Assembly: GCA_009775355.1 (NCBI GenBank)
Contig: VSPN01000065.1
Span: forward strand, 1-8,692
Direction: 5' to 3'
Source of the DNA: Muribaculaceae bacterium
GTDB lineage: Bacteria; Bacteroidota; Bacteroidia; Bacteroidales; Muribaculaceae
Length of the DNA stretch: 8,692 bases
The notes under the pieces were generated by a model. The model did no database searches. It was not told the DNA's origin and was given only the letters and a program-made list of their open reading frames with translations. Positions 1-6,215 of this stretch are shown here, piece after piece. Each line of letters opens with the position of its first letter. Position 1 is the stretch's first letter. A program made the position numbers and the translations under genes.

Positions 1-74
1 GTTCTTTATGTTCAGACTGGCCACACTATACTCTTGATACTCTCTCCCGCCCACCGGAAAAATCCGCTGACCCA

Positions 75-163
75 GAATAGCCTCTCTACGGAGGAGAGAA
101 TAGCCTCTCTACGGAGGAGAGAATCCTCTCTACAGACGAGTGAATGCCTCTCTACAGACGAGT
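75..163. repeat. Four imperfect tandem repeats of 21-23 bp
   Basis: Two identical 23-bp units (75-97 and 98-120, beginning GAATAGCCTCTCTACGG) are followed by two diverged units of 21 bp (121-141) and 22 bp (142-163), which share GAAT, CCTCTCTAC and a GACGAGT ending. The first pair has GGAGGAGA where the second pair has AGACGAGT. Read on the minus strand, the first two units can fold as CTCTC-N7-GAGAG; the other two give the same stem with one mismatch. There are no unique spacers, so this is not a CRISPR array. Unit lengths out of codon phase argue against a coding repeat. It may be a minisatellite formed by replication slippage or a set of small RNA hairpins; the function is unknown. Confidence 0.85.
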
Positions 164-200
164 GAAAGCACCGCGACATAGTTTGTCAGCCTTTATGATA

Positions 201-220
201 CCCTATTTAACATAATAGGG
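201..220. repeat. Short perfect hairpin CCCTATT-N6-AATAGGG
   Basis: A perfect 7-bp inverted repeat with a 6-nt loop (TAACAT). It lies just beyond the 21-bp hairpin that follows uvrA. Neither strand has a run of T directly after it, so it is not a clear intrinsic terminator. It could form a second hairpin at the end of the uvrA transcript or be a protein-binding palindrome. Confidence 0.5.
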
Positions 221-228
221 ATTATGTA

Positions 229-284
229 ATAAAATATCTGAAAACATGATGTTATCGTTTTATTCATGTCTTCAGATATTTTAT
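229..284 (-). terminator. 21-bp hairpin in the uvrA 3' region, possible terminator
   Basis: Arms 229-249 and 264-284 pair over 21 positions around a 14-nt loop, about 70 nt beyond the uvrA stop codon. The only non-Watson-Crick position is A243/C270. In plus-strand RNA that is an A-C mismatch, but in minus-strand RNA it becomes a U-G wobble pair, so the helix is continuous only in the uvrA transcript. The stem is A/T-rich, and the downstream minus-strand sequence has only a weak U-rich stretch. It may be a weak terminator or a 3' mRNA-stabilising structure; the terminator label is an inference. Confidence 0.4.
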
Positions 285-354
285 CGGTATTTCTGGCGAA
301 TTCAGATTTTGCGCGTATTTTACTCAGCATTCATACGAATCCCTGTATCATCTA

Positions 355-3216
355 TTACAATTCTTTTTTAAGATAGACTGCTGTCGGAGTCTCACACTGT
401 GCAACTTGCTCCGGAGTTCCTTCTGCCATGATGCGCCCGCCCTCACGGCCACCTCCAGGTCCCAGATCTATGACATAGTCGGCACACCTGATTATATCCA
501 GATTATGTTCGATCACAACCATTGTATTGCCTTTGTCAACGAGTTTGTCTATTACCTTAAGAAGTACGCGGATATCCTCGAAATGCAGACCGGTTGTCGG
601 TTCATCAAGTATAAACAGCGTTTTGCCCGTATCGCGCTTAGCAAGTTCAGTGGCAAGTTTAACCCTCTGATTCTCACCTCCGCTAAGTGTGCTTGATGGC
701 TGTCCTAATTTAATATAGCCCAGTCCGATATCCTGCAGCACCTTTATTTTCTTTAATATAACCGGCACATTCTCAAAAAAATCAACAGCCTGATCCACAG
801 TCATCTCCAGAACATCGGATATTGATTTGCCTTTATATCTGACTTCAAGTGTTTCCCTGTTATAACGTTTGCCATGGCAATCCTCGCATGGAACCAGAAC
901 GTCAGGGAGAAAATTCATCTCAATGGTTCTGTAACCGTTGCCTTTGCATGTCTCGCACCTGCCACCTGCGACATTGAATGAAAATCGTCCCGGCTTATAA
1001 CCTCTTATACGCGATTCCGGCAATTCAACAAACAGCTTACGGATATCGGCGAATACTCCTGTATAGGTTGCAGGATTCGATCGCGGAGATCTGCCGAGCG
1101 TAGTCTGATCGACTGTAACGACCTTATCAACGTTATCGACGCCGGAAACAGAAACATATGGAAGAGGCTCCTGCAAAGATCGGTAAAATTTCTTGCTTAA
1201 TATCGGATGTAGCGTGCCGTTGATAAGAGATGATTTGCCGCTTCCGCTTACTCCGGATATACAGACAAATTTACCGAGGGGAAGCTTAATATCGACATTT
1301 TTAAGATTATGACCAGAAGCACCATTTATCTCAATATATTTCCCATTGCCATCCCGTCTTCTTACAGGTGTCTCTATTCTGCGATGTCCGTTAAGATATG
1401 ACGCCGTGAGAGTGTCAGATGCAAGCATTTCGGCTGGAGAACCCTGAAACATGACCTCTCCTCCCCTTTTGCCTGCTCCCGGTCCGATGTCGACAACGTA
1501 GTCAGCCTCGGTCATAATGTCTTTGTCATGCTCCACAACAATTATTGTGTTGCCATTGTCTCGCAACTGTTTAAGACTTTTTATGAGACGATCATTATCG
1601 CGCTGGTGCAGACCGATTGACGGCTCGTCAAGTATGTACAGCACATTTACGAGCTGCGAACCTATCTGGGTGGCAAGCCGGATTCTCTGACTCTCGCCAC
1701 CGCTAAGAGACGCACTGCTTCGGTCAAGAGACAGATATTCAAGGCCTACATCAATCAAAAACCTCAGGCGACCCCTGATTTCCTTCAGGATTTCTTCAGC
1801 AACAACACGCTTTGACTGGTCAAGACGGTCTTCAAGATGCAACGTCCAATCATATAGCTCGGCTATATCCATTTTTGCCACATCAGCTATATTCTTTCCG
1901 TCGATATAAAAATGAAGGGATATCTTATTCAGTCTTTTGCCCCGACATTCAGGACACTCCATCTTTGAGAAGAATTGTCCGCTCCATTTGTTAGCCTCGG
2001 ATCCCGCATCTTCTCCGCTCTGCATCTCAATATATTTTACAAGGCCGTCATAATTGGCCGAATATCCCGACAGCGACATCGTTTCTGTCTTGATATCAAG
2101 ATGCACATCGGTACCGTTAAGAATATCATCTATGGCCTGTTCCGGAAGACTTTCGACAGGATCCTTGATAGAATGCCCGTAAAGCTTGCATATCGCTTCG
2201 ATCTGCCAGAAGATCAAAGAATTTTTATATCGACCTAACGGGATGACCGCACCATCGTAAATAGACTTGCTGCGATCAGGTGTGATTTTCTCCTGATCCA
2301 CCAGATTTACAAAACCGAGCCCCTTGCATTTTCTACAAGCCCCCTGTGGCGAGTTGAAAGAAAAATTATGCGGAGCCGGCACCGGATATGATAATCCGCT
2401 TTCTGGATCCATAAGTTCCTGACTGAAATGTCTGATCTCGCCGGTGTCGACATCAAGAACCGACATCATCTTTCCCCCTTGCTTCAAAGCGGATTCAACA
2501 CTGTTGCTCAGTCTCTTTGCGTCTGAATCTGTGGCACGCAGCCTGTCCACAACCAGTTCTACAGTATGATTACTGTAGCGGTTAAGCTTCAGGCCATAGG
2601 TCAGTTCCATTATCTCGCCATCCACCCGGACATAAAGATAACCCTTCTTGCGTAGATTTTCAAACAGATCCTTATAATGACCCTTTCTATTTCTGACCAA
2701 GGGGGCAAGAATATAAATTTTCTTATCACGGTATTGCTCTGTAAGCAGCGCGATGATCTTTTCCCTGTTATATCTGACCATCGGCATACCTGTCTTATAG
2801 CTGACTGCCTCGCCCATCCTTGAAAAGAGAAGTCTGAAGAAATCGTAGATTTCGGTTGTCGTGCCTATGGTGCTTCGCGGATTCTTGTTGACAGTTTTCT
2901 GCTCAATACTTATCACCGGGCTCAACCCTGTGATCTTATCTACATCCGGACGCTCAAGCGATCCGAGCATATTTCTGGCATATGAAGAGAATGTTTCTAT
3001 ATATCGCCTTTGTCCTTCCGCAAATATTGTGTCGAAAGCGAGAGATGATTTCCCGCATCCGCTTAATCCTGTGATCACATTCAGGGAATCATGCGGAAGC
3101 ATCACATCAACATTCTTGAGATTGTGGACTCTTGCTCCATAAACCTCCACGCAATCCGAGGTCTGGACTTCTGCCCATGTATTCTTAGGTTCTTTATCTG
3201 ATGTGTAATCTGTCAT
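355..3216 (-). CDS. uvrA: UvrABC system protein A (excinuclease ABC subunit A)
   Basis: Damage-recognition ATPase of nucleotide excision repair: a UvrA dimer finds bulky DNA lesions in the cytoplasm and loads UvrB. The start chosen is the ATG at 3216, giving 953 residues (E. coli UvrA has 940). The frame extends to a TTG at 3267 that has AAAGGA 3 nt upstream; that would add 17 residues with no family counterpart. Visible in order (ATG numbering): Walker A GLSGCGKSS (50-58), UvrB-binding region (about 115-265), CRKC (294-297), CPEC (421-424), signature LSGGESQ (504-510), Walker B DEPSIGL (530-536), second Walker A GVSGSGKSS (655-663), zinc finger C-x2-C-x19-C-x2-C (754-780), signature LSGGENQ (844-850) and DEPTTGL (871-877). 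The first CxxC of the zinc module around 269-272 is replaced by MDPE. The gene is a single transcription unit behind the NlpC/P60 terminator. Confidence 0.97.
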   Translation of the reverse strand: MTDYTSDKEPKNTWAEVQTSDCVEVYGARVHNLKNVDVMLPHDSLNVITGLSGCGKSSLAFDTIFAEGQRRYIETFSSYARNMLGSLERPDVDKITGLSPVISIEQKTVNKNPRSTIGTTTEIYDFFRLLFSRMGEAVSYKTGMPMVRYNREKIIALLTEQYRDKKIYILAPLVRNRKGHYKDLFENLRKKGYLYVRVDGEIMELTYGLKLNRYSNHTVELVVDRLRATDSDAKRLSNSVESALKQGGKMMSVLDVDTGEIRHFSQELMDPESGLSYPVPAPHNFSFNSPQGACRKCKGLGFVNLVDQEKITPDRSKSIYDGAVIPLGRYKNSLIFWQIEAICKLYGHSIKDPVESLPEQAIDDILNGTDVHLDIKTETMSLSGYSANYDGLVKYIEMQSGEDAGSEANKWSGQFFSKMECPECRGKRLNKISLHFYIDGKNIADVAKMDIAELYDWTLHLEDRLDQSKRVVAEEILKEIRGRLRFLIDVGLEYLSLDRSSASLSGGESQRIRLATQIGSQLVNVLYILDEPSIGLHQRDNDRLIKSLKQLRDNGNTIIVVEHDKDIMTEADYVVDIGPGAGKRGGEVMFQGSPAEMLASDTLTASYLNGHRRIETPVRRRDGNGKYIEINGASGHNLKNVDIKLPLGKFVCISGVSGSGKSSLINGTLHPILSKKFYRSLQEPLPYVSVSGVDNVDKVVTVDQTTLGRSPRSNPATYTGVFADIRKLFVELPESRIRGYKPGRFSFNVAGGRCETCKGNGYRTIEMNFLPDVLVPCEDCHGKRYNRETLEVRYKGKSISDVLEMTVDQAVDFFENVPVILKKIKVLQDIGLGYIKLGQPSSTLSGGENQRVKLATELAKRDTGKTLFILDEPTTGLHFEDIRVLLKVIDKLVDKGNTMVVIEHNLDIIRCADYVIDLGPGGGREGGRIMAEGTPEQVAQCETPTAVYLKKEL

Positions 3217-3303
3217 ATATGAACTGATATTACGAAGCTGCCTCCAAAACGGGTCTGCGATCCGCAATCGTCCTTTTACGCTGGATACAGCTTCAATATA
3301 TGA

Positions 3304-3323
3304 ACAATTATTATGCCAAAAAG
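3304..3323 (-). promoter_or_regulatory. Sigma-54-like -24/-12 element upstream of uvrA (weak)
   Basis: On the minus strand the sequence CTTTTTGGCA-N6-TTGT places GG ten bases before GT, the spacing of a sigma-54 (RpoN) -24/-12 promoter. The -12 dinucleotide is GT rather than the usual GC. The T run is shared with the preceding NlpC/P60 terminator, so part of the match may be coincidence. A start near 3293 would leave about 77 nt of leader to the ATG at 3216. It matches the element before groES at 16 of 20 positions. Confidence 0.22.
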
Positions 3324-3347
3324 GCGGGCATTCGTTTGCCCGCCTTT
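3318..3347 (-). terminator. Intrinsic terminator of the NlpC/P60 gene
   Basis: A perfect 11-bp stem (AAAGGCGGGCA at 3320-3330 paired with 3337-3347) closes a 6-nt loop. Read on the minus strand, the G/C-rich stem runs directly into TTTTT (3322-3318). It begins 25 nt after the NlpC/P60 stop codon and separates that gene from uvrA, so uvrA needs its own promoter in 3217-3318. Confidence 0.92.
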
Positions 3348-3371
3348 CGGTTTATCGTTGTCTTGCGTATG

Positions 3372-3983
3372 TCAATCGTTGATTATGCGACATGCACCGA
3401 CGTATCTGTTTTCATAGTAGCCTTCGCATTCATTTATTCTGACACCTTTGATACTTGCATGAATGAAACTGAATTTGCCTGTCTCATTATCGGCATCAAC
3501 CACTATTCCGACATGCCCCACATTCTTTCCGCTACTGCGGCTTGTGAAAAACACAAGGTCTCCTTTACGAAGGTCCTTACGGTCGACCCTTTCTCCGTCA
3601 TTAATCTGAATACGTGACGCCGGGCTGATCGAATAGCCGAACTGCTTATAGACATAGCTCGTGAATCCGGAGCAATCGAACGCATTAGGGCCCTTCATGC
3701 CGTGGCGATAAGGCTTCCCGATGTGCTTGTTGGCTTCCTTGAGGAGATCGGCGATCAGCTTCCGGTTTTCGTCGGAGACTTTGTTTACAACCTCGCTTTC
3801 CCTTCTGGATATGTCATCCTTTAATATGCTATCTATTACGCTCTTGTCCATCTTGTTTGATCTGACATTCGCAAGCTGTGTCTGGTGCGCCTGACGATGT
3901 GCGTTCTGTACTTTGGTTTGAGCAGTTGCGGTTATCGAGAAACAAGCGATAAGGGCTGAGGTCAATATGGTTTTCAGTATCAT
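3372..3983 (-). CDS. Secreted NlpC/P60 family peptidoglycan hydrolase
   Basis: Predicted cysteine peptidase that cuts peptide cross-links or stems of peptidoglycan (family activity: D-glutamyl-diaminopimelate endopeptidase), acting in the periplasm. The 203-residue product starts with a signal peptide (residues 1-21, likely cleavage ATA|QT). LIAC at 11-14 also resembles a lipobox, but the hydrophobic stretch continues past the cysteine, favouring ordinary secretion. Residues 22-75 form a polar, charged linker; the NlpC/P60 domain covers about 78-200. The catalytic triad is visible as C104 in FDCSGF, H157 in VGHVGIV and H175 in FIHAS, with GDLVFF before the first histidine as in Spr/NlpC proteins. 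There is no SH3 or LysM targeting domain. The gene has its own promoter and terminator, so it is probably monocistronic. Exact substrate and physiological role cannot be read from sequence. Confidence 0.93.
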   Translation of the reverse strand: MILKTILTSALIACFSITATAQTKVQNAHRQAHQTQLANVRSNKMDKSVIDSILKDDISRRESEVVNKVSDENRKLIADLLKEANKHIGKPYRHGMKGPNAFDCSGFTSYVYKQFGYSISPASRIQINDGERVDRKDLRKGDLVFFTSRSSGKNVGHVGIVVDADNETGKFSFIHASIKGVRINECEGYYENRYVGACRIIND

Positions 3984-4045
3984 GTCTGGTCAGTTCAATT
4001 ATTATCTGCGACACACGGCTTGCCATAGAGCGCATGTCGACATTG

Positions 4046-4077
4046 CAAAGTTAATATATTTATAAGTGAATTGCAAA
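4046..4077 (-). promoter_or_regulatory. Bacteroidota-type promoter of the NlpC/P60 gene
   Basis: On the minus strand TTTG (4077-4074) is followed after 20 nt by TAACTTTG (4053-4046). This is an exact match to the Bacteroidota vegetative consensus -33 TTTG and -7 TAnnTTTG with a normal spacer. A start near 4038 would give a leader of about 55 nt. The element is flanked by two copies of the self-complementary TTGCAA (4043-4048 and 4071-4076). Confidence 0.8.
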
Positions 4078-4087
4078 TACAACATGC

Positions 4088-4316
4088 TTAATTGTCAGCA
4101 TTTTAAAATTTATTAGCAAATTGCACACACAGGCAGATTCTGTGCAGGCATTCGACATGCGCGAATTTAATAAATACACTGTTCAACCATACAGTTTCCC
4201 GGAATAAACAGACAGTTGATACAAAATATGCTAAAATCCGTCAATTGTCGTTCTACAATTAAAATCGAATGAGGTGTTAAGCCTAACTTGATATCTTTTT
4301 CAGATATGACAATTAA
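4088..4316 (+). promoter_or_regulatory. Candidate regulator sites upstream of the amylase gene
   Basis: AATTGTC occurs at 4090-4096 and 4243-4249, and its reverse complement GACAATT at 4308-4314. The middle copy belongs to an inverted repeat AATTGT-N6-ACAATT (4243-4260). The outer copies extend to a 10-bp inverted pair (TTAATTGTCA at 4088-4097 and TGACAATTAA at 4307-4316). The spacing and symmetry suggest binding sites for a dimeric regulator of the amylase gene. This is inferred from sequence alone, and A/T richness raises the chance of coincidence. Confidence 0.3.
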
Positions 4317-4349
4317 CCTGCAATCTTAACCCAAACCTACAAATTCCCA

Positions 4350-5786
4350 ATGAAAAAACTTATACTGGGCGTCATGGGCGTGTCTATGACATGCATACCT
4401 GCAGTTTCAAAAGACCGTGTCACTGTTGATCCGGATGCGGTGAACAGCGAGACAATCCTTCACGCGTGGAGCTGGAATTTTCCAGAAATGGCAAGAAGCA
4501 TGAAAGAAATCGCTGATGCCGGATTCACAATGATACAGACATCTCCTGTACAGCAATGCTATTCCCCCGAGGGAAGCGGAAAGAAGATTTTCGATGACAA
4601 AGTAACCGAGGGAAACTGGTATTACTATTATCAGCCTACTGACTGGAAGATCGGGAACTCGATTCTCGGCAGCCGCGAACAGATGAAGCAGATGATGGAT
4701 TCCGCCGCCAAATACAGCATCAAAGTCATTGTTGATGTCCTTCCGAACCATACTGCATTCGACATAGACGCGGTTTCCGAAGATTTCTACAAGGCTGTCG
4801 GCGGACGCGACAGGATGTTCCATTCCAACGGACTTGCGCCGATGCGTGACTACAACGACCGTCTGCAGTGCACATTGTGGGGATCTGGCGGACTACCCGA
4901 TGTAAACACAGAGAATCCTGATTTCCAGAAATATTACATGCAGTTTGTCAACGATCTAATAGAGATGGGGGTGCGAGGGTTCCGTTATGACACAGCCAAA
5001 CATATCGGAGTTCATTCTGATCCGGTGGATACAGCATCATGCGTGAAGGAAAACGACTTCTGGGACGTTGCCACTGGCCGCAAGGCTGTCAAGGGTATTC
5101 GGCTTGCCATACCCTATGACTCTCTTTTCGTGTATGGAGAAGTGCTTCAGGATAAAAATGTCCCGGAGAAAGAATACGCTGATTATTTCGGACAGACAGC
5201 ATCCGGCTACGGCTGGGTGCTTAGGGAAGCTCTTGAGAAGCATTCTTCTAAAGGCCTTGATCTGAAAAGCTTCCATCACCAGTCCGCTCCGGAATTCCTC
5301 ACCACCTGGGTAGAAAGCCATGACACCTACGCAAACGCGCACGAATCAGCACATCTCACAGATGACCAGATTCGCATTGGATGGGTGTATCTTACCGCCC
5401 GTCAGAACGGCACTCCCCTTTTCTTCAGTCGTCCAGCAGGATCTACAAGATCCAACTACTATGGTGATAATATTCTTGGAGCTCGTGGCAATGACGAATT
5501 CAAGCATCCCGAAGTGGTGGCGGTAAATAAATTCCGAACCGCCATGAAAGGTGAAAAGGAGAATGTGCAGATCAGCGAATCAGGAGAAGTGCTGCTTGTC
5601 AACAGAGGCAAGAAAGGCGCGGCAATGGTAAACCTCAGCAAATCTGCCAATTTCATCGACCTGCCGACAGATCTGCCAACCGGGTGCTACAAAGATGTTG
5701 TCTACGGCAAAGAATTCAAAGTAAAGAATGGCAAAATAAAAGGACTTCTAGCTCCTGAACGAAGCTACATCATAGTCAAAAAATAG
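4350..5786 (+). CDS. Exported GH13 alpha-amylase, AmyE-like
   Basis: Predicted endo-acting alpha-1,4-glucanase that breaks down starch or maltodextrin outside the cytoplasm. The 478-residue protein opens with a signal peptide (about 1-20, possible cleavage AVS|KD; C15 lacks a good lipobox). The (beta/alpha)8 catalytic domain spans about 33-395 and shows all four GH13 regions: DVLPNH (129-134), GFRYDTAKH (210-218, nucleophile D214), VYGEVL (261-266, acid/base E264) and WVESHD (320-325, transition-state D325). A C-terminal beta domain covers about 405-478. ILHAWSWNF, IQTSP, YQPTDWKIGN, TWVESHDTYAN and TPLFFSRP closely resemble Bacillus subtilis AmyE, suggesting subfamily GH13_28 rather than the SusG type (GH13_36) usual in Bacteroidota starch loci. 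No SusC/SusD or other glycan gene is adjacent. The ATG lacks a Shine-Dalgarno sequence, normal for this phylum. Surface versus periplasmic location is undecided. Confidence 0.94.
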   Translation: MKKLILGVMGVSMTCIPAVSKDRVTVDPDAVNSETILHAWSWNFPEMARSMKEIADAGFTMIQTSPVQQCYSPEGSGKKIFDDKVTEGNWYYYYQPTDWKIGNSILGSREQMKQMMDSAAKYSIKVIVDVLPNHTAFDIDAVSEDFYKAVGGRDRMFHSNGLAPMRDYNDRLQCTLWGSGGLPDVNTENPDFQKYYMQFVNDLIEMGVRGFRYDTAKHIGVHSDPVDTASCVKENDFWDVATGRKAVKGIRLAIPYDSLFVYGEVLQDKNVPEKEYADYFGQTASGYGWVLREALEKHSSKGLDLKSFHHQSAPEFLTTWVESHDTYANAHESAHLTDDQIRIGWVYLTARQNGTPLFFSRPAGSTRSNYYGDNILGARGNDEFKHPEVVAVNKFRTAMKGEKENVQISESGEVLLVNRGKKGAAMVNLSKSANFIDLPTDLPTGCYKDVVYGKEFKVKNGKIKGLLAPERSYIIVKK

Positions 5787-5792
5787 TCGAAC

Positions 5793-5812
5793 CTTTTTGG
5801 CACGAAATTTGT
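5793..5812 (+). promoter_or_regulatory. Sigma-54-like -24/-12 promoter element before groES
   Basis: CTTTTTGGCACG followed by AAAT and TTTGTA fits the sigma-54 consensus TGGCACG-N4-TTGC closely. GG (5799-5800) and GT (5811-5812) are separated by exactly ten bases; the only clear deviation is T instead of C at -12. The predicted start is near 5823, inside the left arm of the hairpin that also looks like the amylase terminator. An enhancer-binding-protein site would have to lie within the 3' end of the amylase gene. No CIRCE operator (TTAGCACTC-N9-GAGTGCTAA) is present in 5787-5904. Confidence 0.45.
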
Positions 5813-5815
5813 ATT

Positions 5816-5870
5816 AGAGTAAATGGATCACGTTCCCGGCCACGGTTTCGTGTTCCATTTACTTTTGTTT
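5816..5870 (+). terminator. Hairpin terminator after the amylase gene
   Basis: GTAAATGGA (5819-5827) pairs with TCCATTTAC (5854-5862), extended inward by CACG/CGTG after one T-T mismatch and outward by A-T, G-T wobble and A-T pairs. TTTTGTTT (5863-5870) follows. The wobble is a pair only in plus-strand RNA, which supports a plus-strand role. It begins about 30 nt after the amylase stop. Transcripts starting at the sigma-54-like site would begin within its left arm and form it only partially. Confidence 0.7.
5860..5867 (+). promoter_or_regulatory. Possible -7 box for groES (TACTTTTG)
   Basis: TACTTTTG matches the Bacteroidota -7 consensus TAnnTTTG exactly and would start transcription near 5874, leaving a leader of about 30 nt before groES. 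There is no TTG at the expected -33 distance; that position falls in CCGGC. The box overlaps the U-tract of the amylase terminator, so the match could be incidental. It competes with the sigma-54-like element as the groESL promoter. Confidence 0.3.
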
Positions 5871-5904
5871 ATCAATAAGACATTAATCTAAAATTTAAAC
5901 CAAT

Positions 5905-6177
5905 ATGAACATCAGACCATTGGCAGACCGTGTTCTCATCGAGCCTACGGCTGCGGAAGAGACCACTATGGCAGGCATCATCATCCCCGATTCTGCAAAA
6001 GAGAAACCCCTTAAAGGAAAAGTCCTCGCAGTCGGCAACGGCACAAAGGATGAAGAAATGATTCTCAATCCCGGCGACACAGTTCTTTATGGCAAATACG
6101 CAGGAACAGAGATCGAGATCGAAGGTGTAAAGTATCTCATGATGCGTCAGAGCGATGTGCTCGCAGTAGTCGGCTGA
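5905..6177 (+). CDS. groES: Co-chaperonin GroES (Cpn10)
   Basis: Heptameric lid of the GroEL chaperonin, closing the folding chamber in the cytoplasm in an ATP-dependent cycle. The 90-residue product has the standard Cpn10 length. The N-terminal strand NIRPLADRVLIEP is typical. The mobile loop that contacts GroEL (about 16-33) contains AGIIIPDSAKEKP, with Ala where GGI is usual. NPGDTVLYGKYAGTEIEIEGVKYLMM is split over about 55-81 and matches the family's C-terminal barrel, ending in SDVLAVV. groEL follows after 38 nt, so the two form an operon. The leader is A/T-rich with no Shine-Dalgarno sequence. Confidence 0.98.
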   Translation: MNIRPLADRVLIEPTAAEETTMAGIIIPDSAKEKPLKGKVLAVGNGTKDEEMILNPGDTVLYGKYAGTEIEIEGVKYLMMRQSDVLAVVG

Positions 6178-6215
6178 TTCCGGTATATACGGTTTAATAT
6201 CAAAACATTCTAATC

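Larger units (their letters stand above)
1..354. other. Intergenic region downstream of uvrA, no convincing gene
   Basis: This stretch between the window edge and the uvrA stop codon has no protein I can recognise. Short frames are open across it on both strands (about 54 codons on plus from position 1 to 165, 55 codons on minus from 179 to 12). They run through tandem repeats whose lengths (23, 23, 21, 22) are not multiples of three, so I do not treat them as genes. It contains a tandem repeat cluster, a 7-bp perfect hairpin and a 21-bp hairpin, listed separately. A gene tail at the extreme left edge cannot be excluded, since all three plus frames are open there for a short distance. Confidence 0.6.
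3984..4349. other. Divergent intergenic region between NlpC/P60 and amylase genes
   Basis: This A/T-rich 366-base stretch separates two divergent genes. The part next to the NlpC/P60 gene carries its promoter. The rest holds repeated AATTGTC-type motifs, an ATATCT-N5-AGATAT hairpin (4291-4307) and a CACAG-N7-CTGTG inverted repeat (4128-4144). I could not find a plus-strand TAnnTTTG -7 box for the amylase; the closest is TATCTTTT at 4292-4299, without a TTG at the right distance. No coding sequence or RNA gene is evident. Confidence 0.6.

Noticed and set aside
75..163. CRISPR array.
   Set aside because: Units are directly adjacent with no unique spacers and no cas gene is nearby.
12..179. 55-codon minus-strand open frame (ATG at 179, TGA at 12-14) and a 54-codon plus-strand frame through the tandem repeats.
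   Set aside because: Both frames exist because the repeats happen to lack stops. The repeat lengths are not multiples of three, there is no recognisable domain, and both strands being open over the same DNA argues for chance.
355..3216. UvrA2-type paralogue lacking the UvrB-binding domain (linked to drug resistance).
   Set aside because: The UvrB-binding region between the first Walker A and the zinc module is present (ILAPLVRNRKGHYKD, VRVDGEI), so this is the canonical repair UvrA.
5787..5904. CIRCE/HrcA operator upstream of groES.
   Set aside because: The inverted repeat here (GTAAATGGA/TCCATTTAC) does not match TTAGCACTC-N9-GAGTGCTAA and is better read as the amylase terminator.
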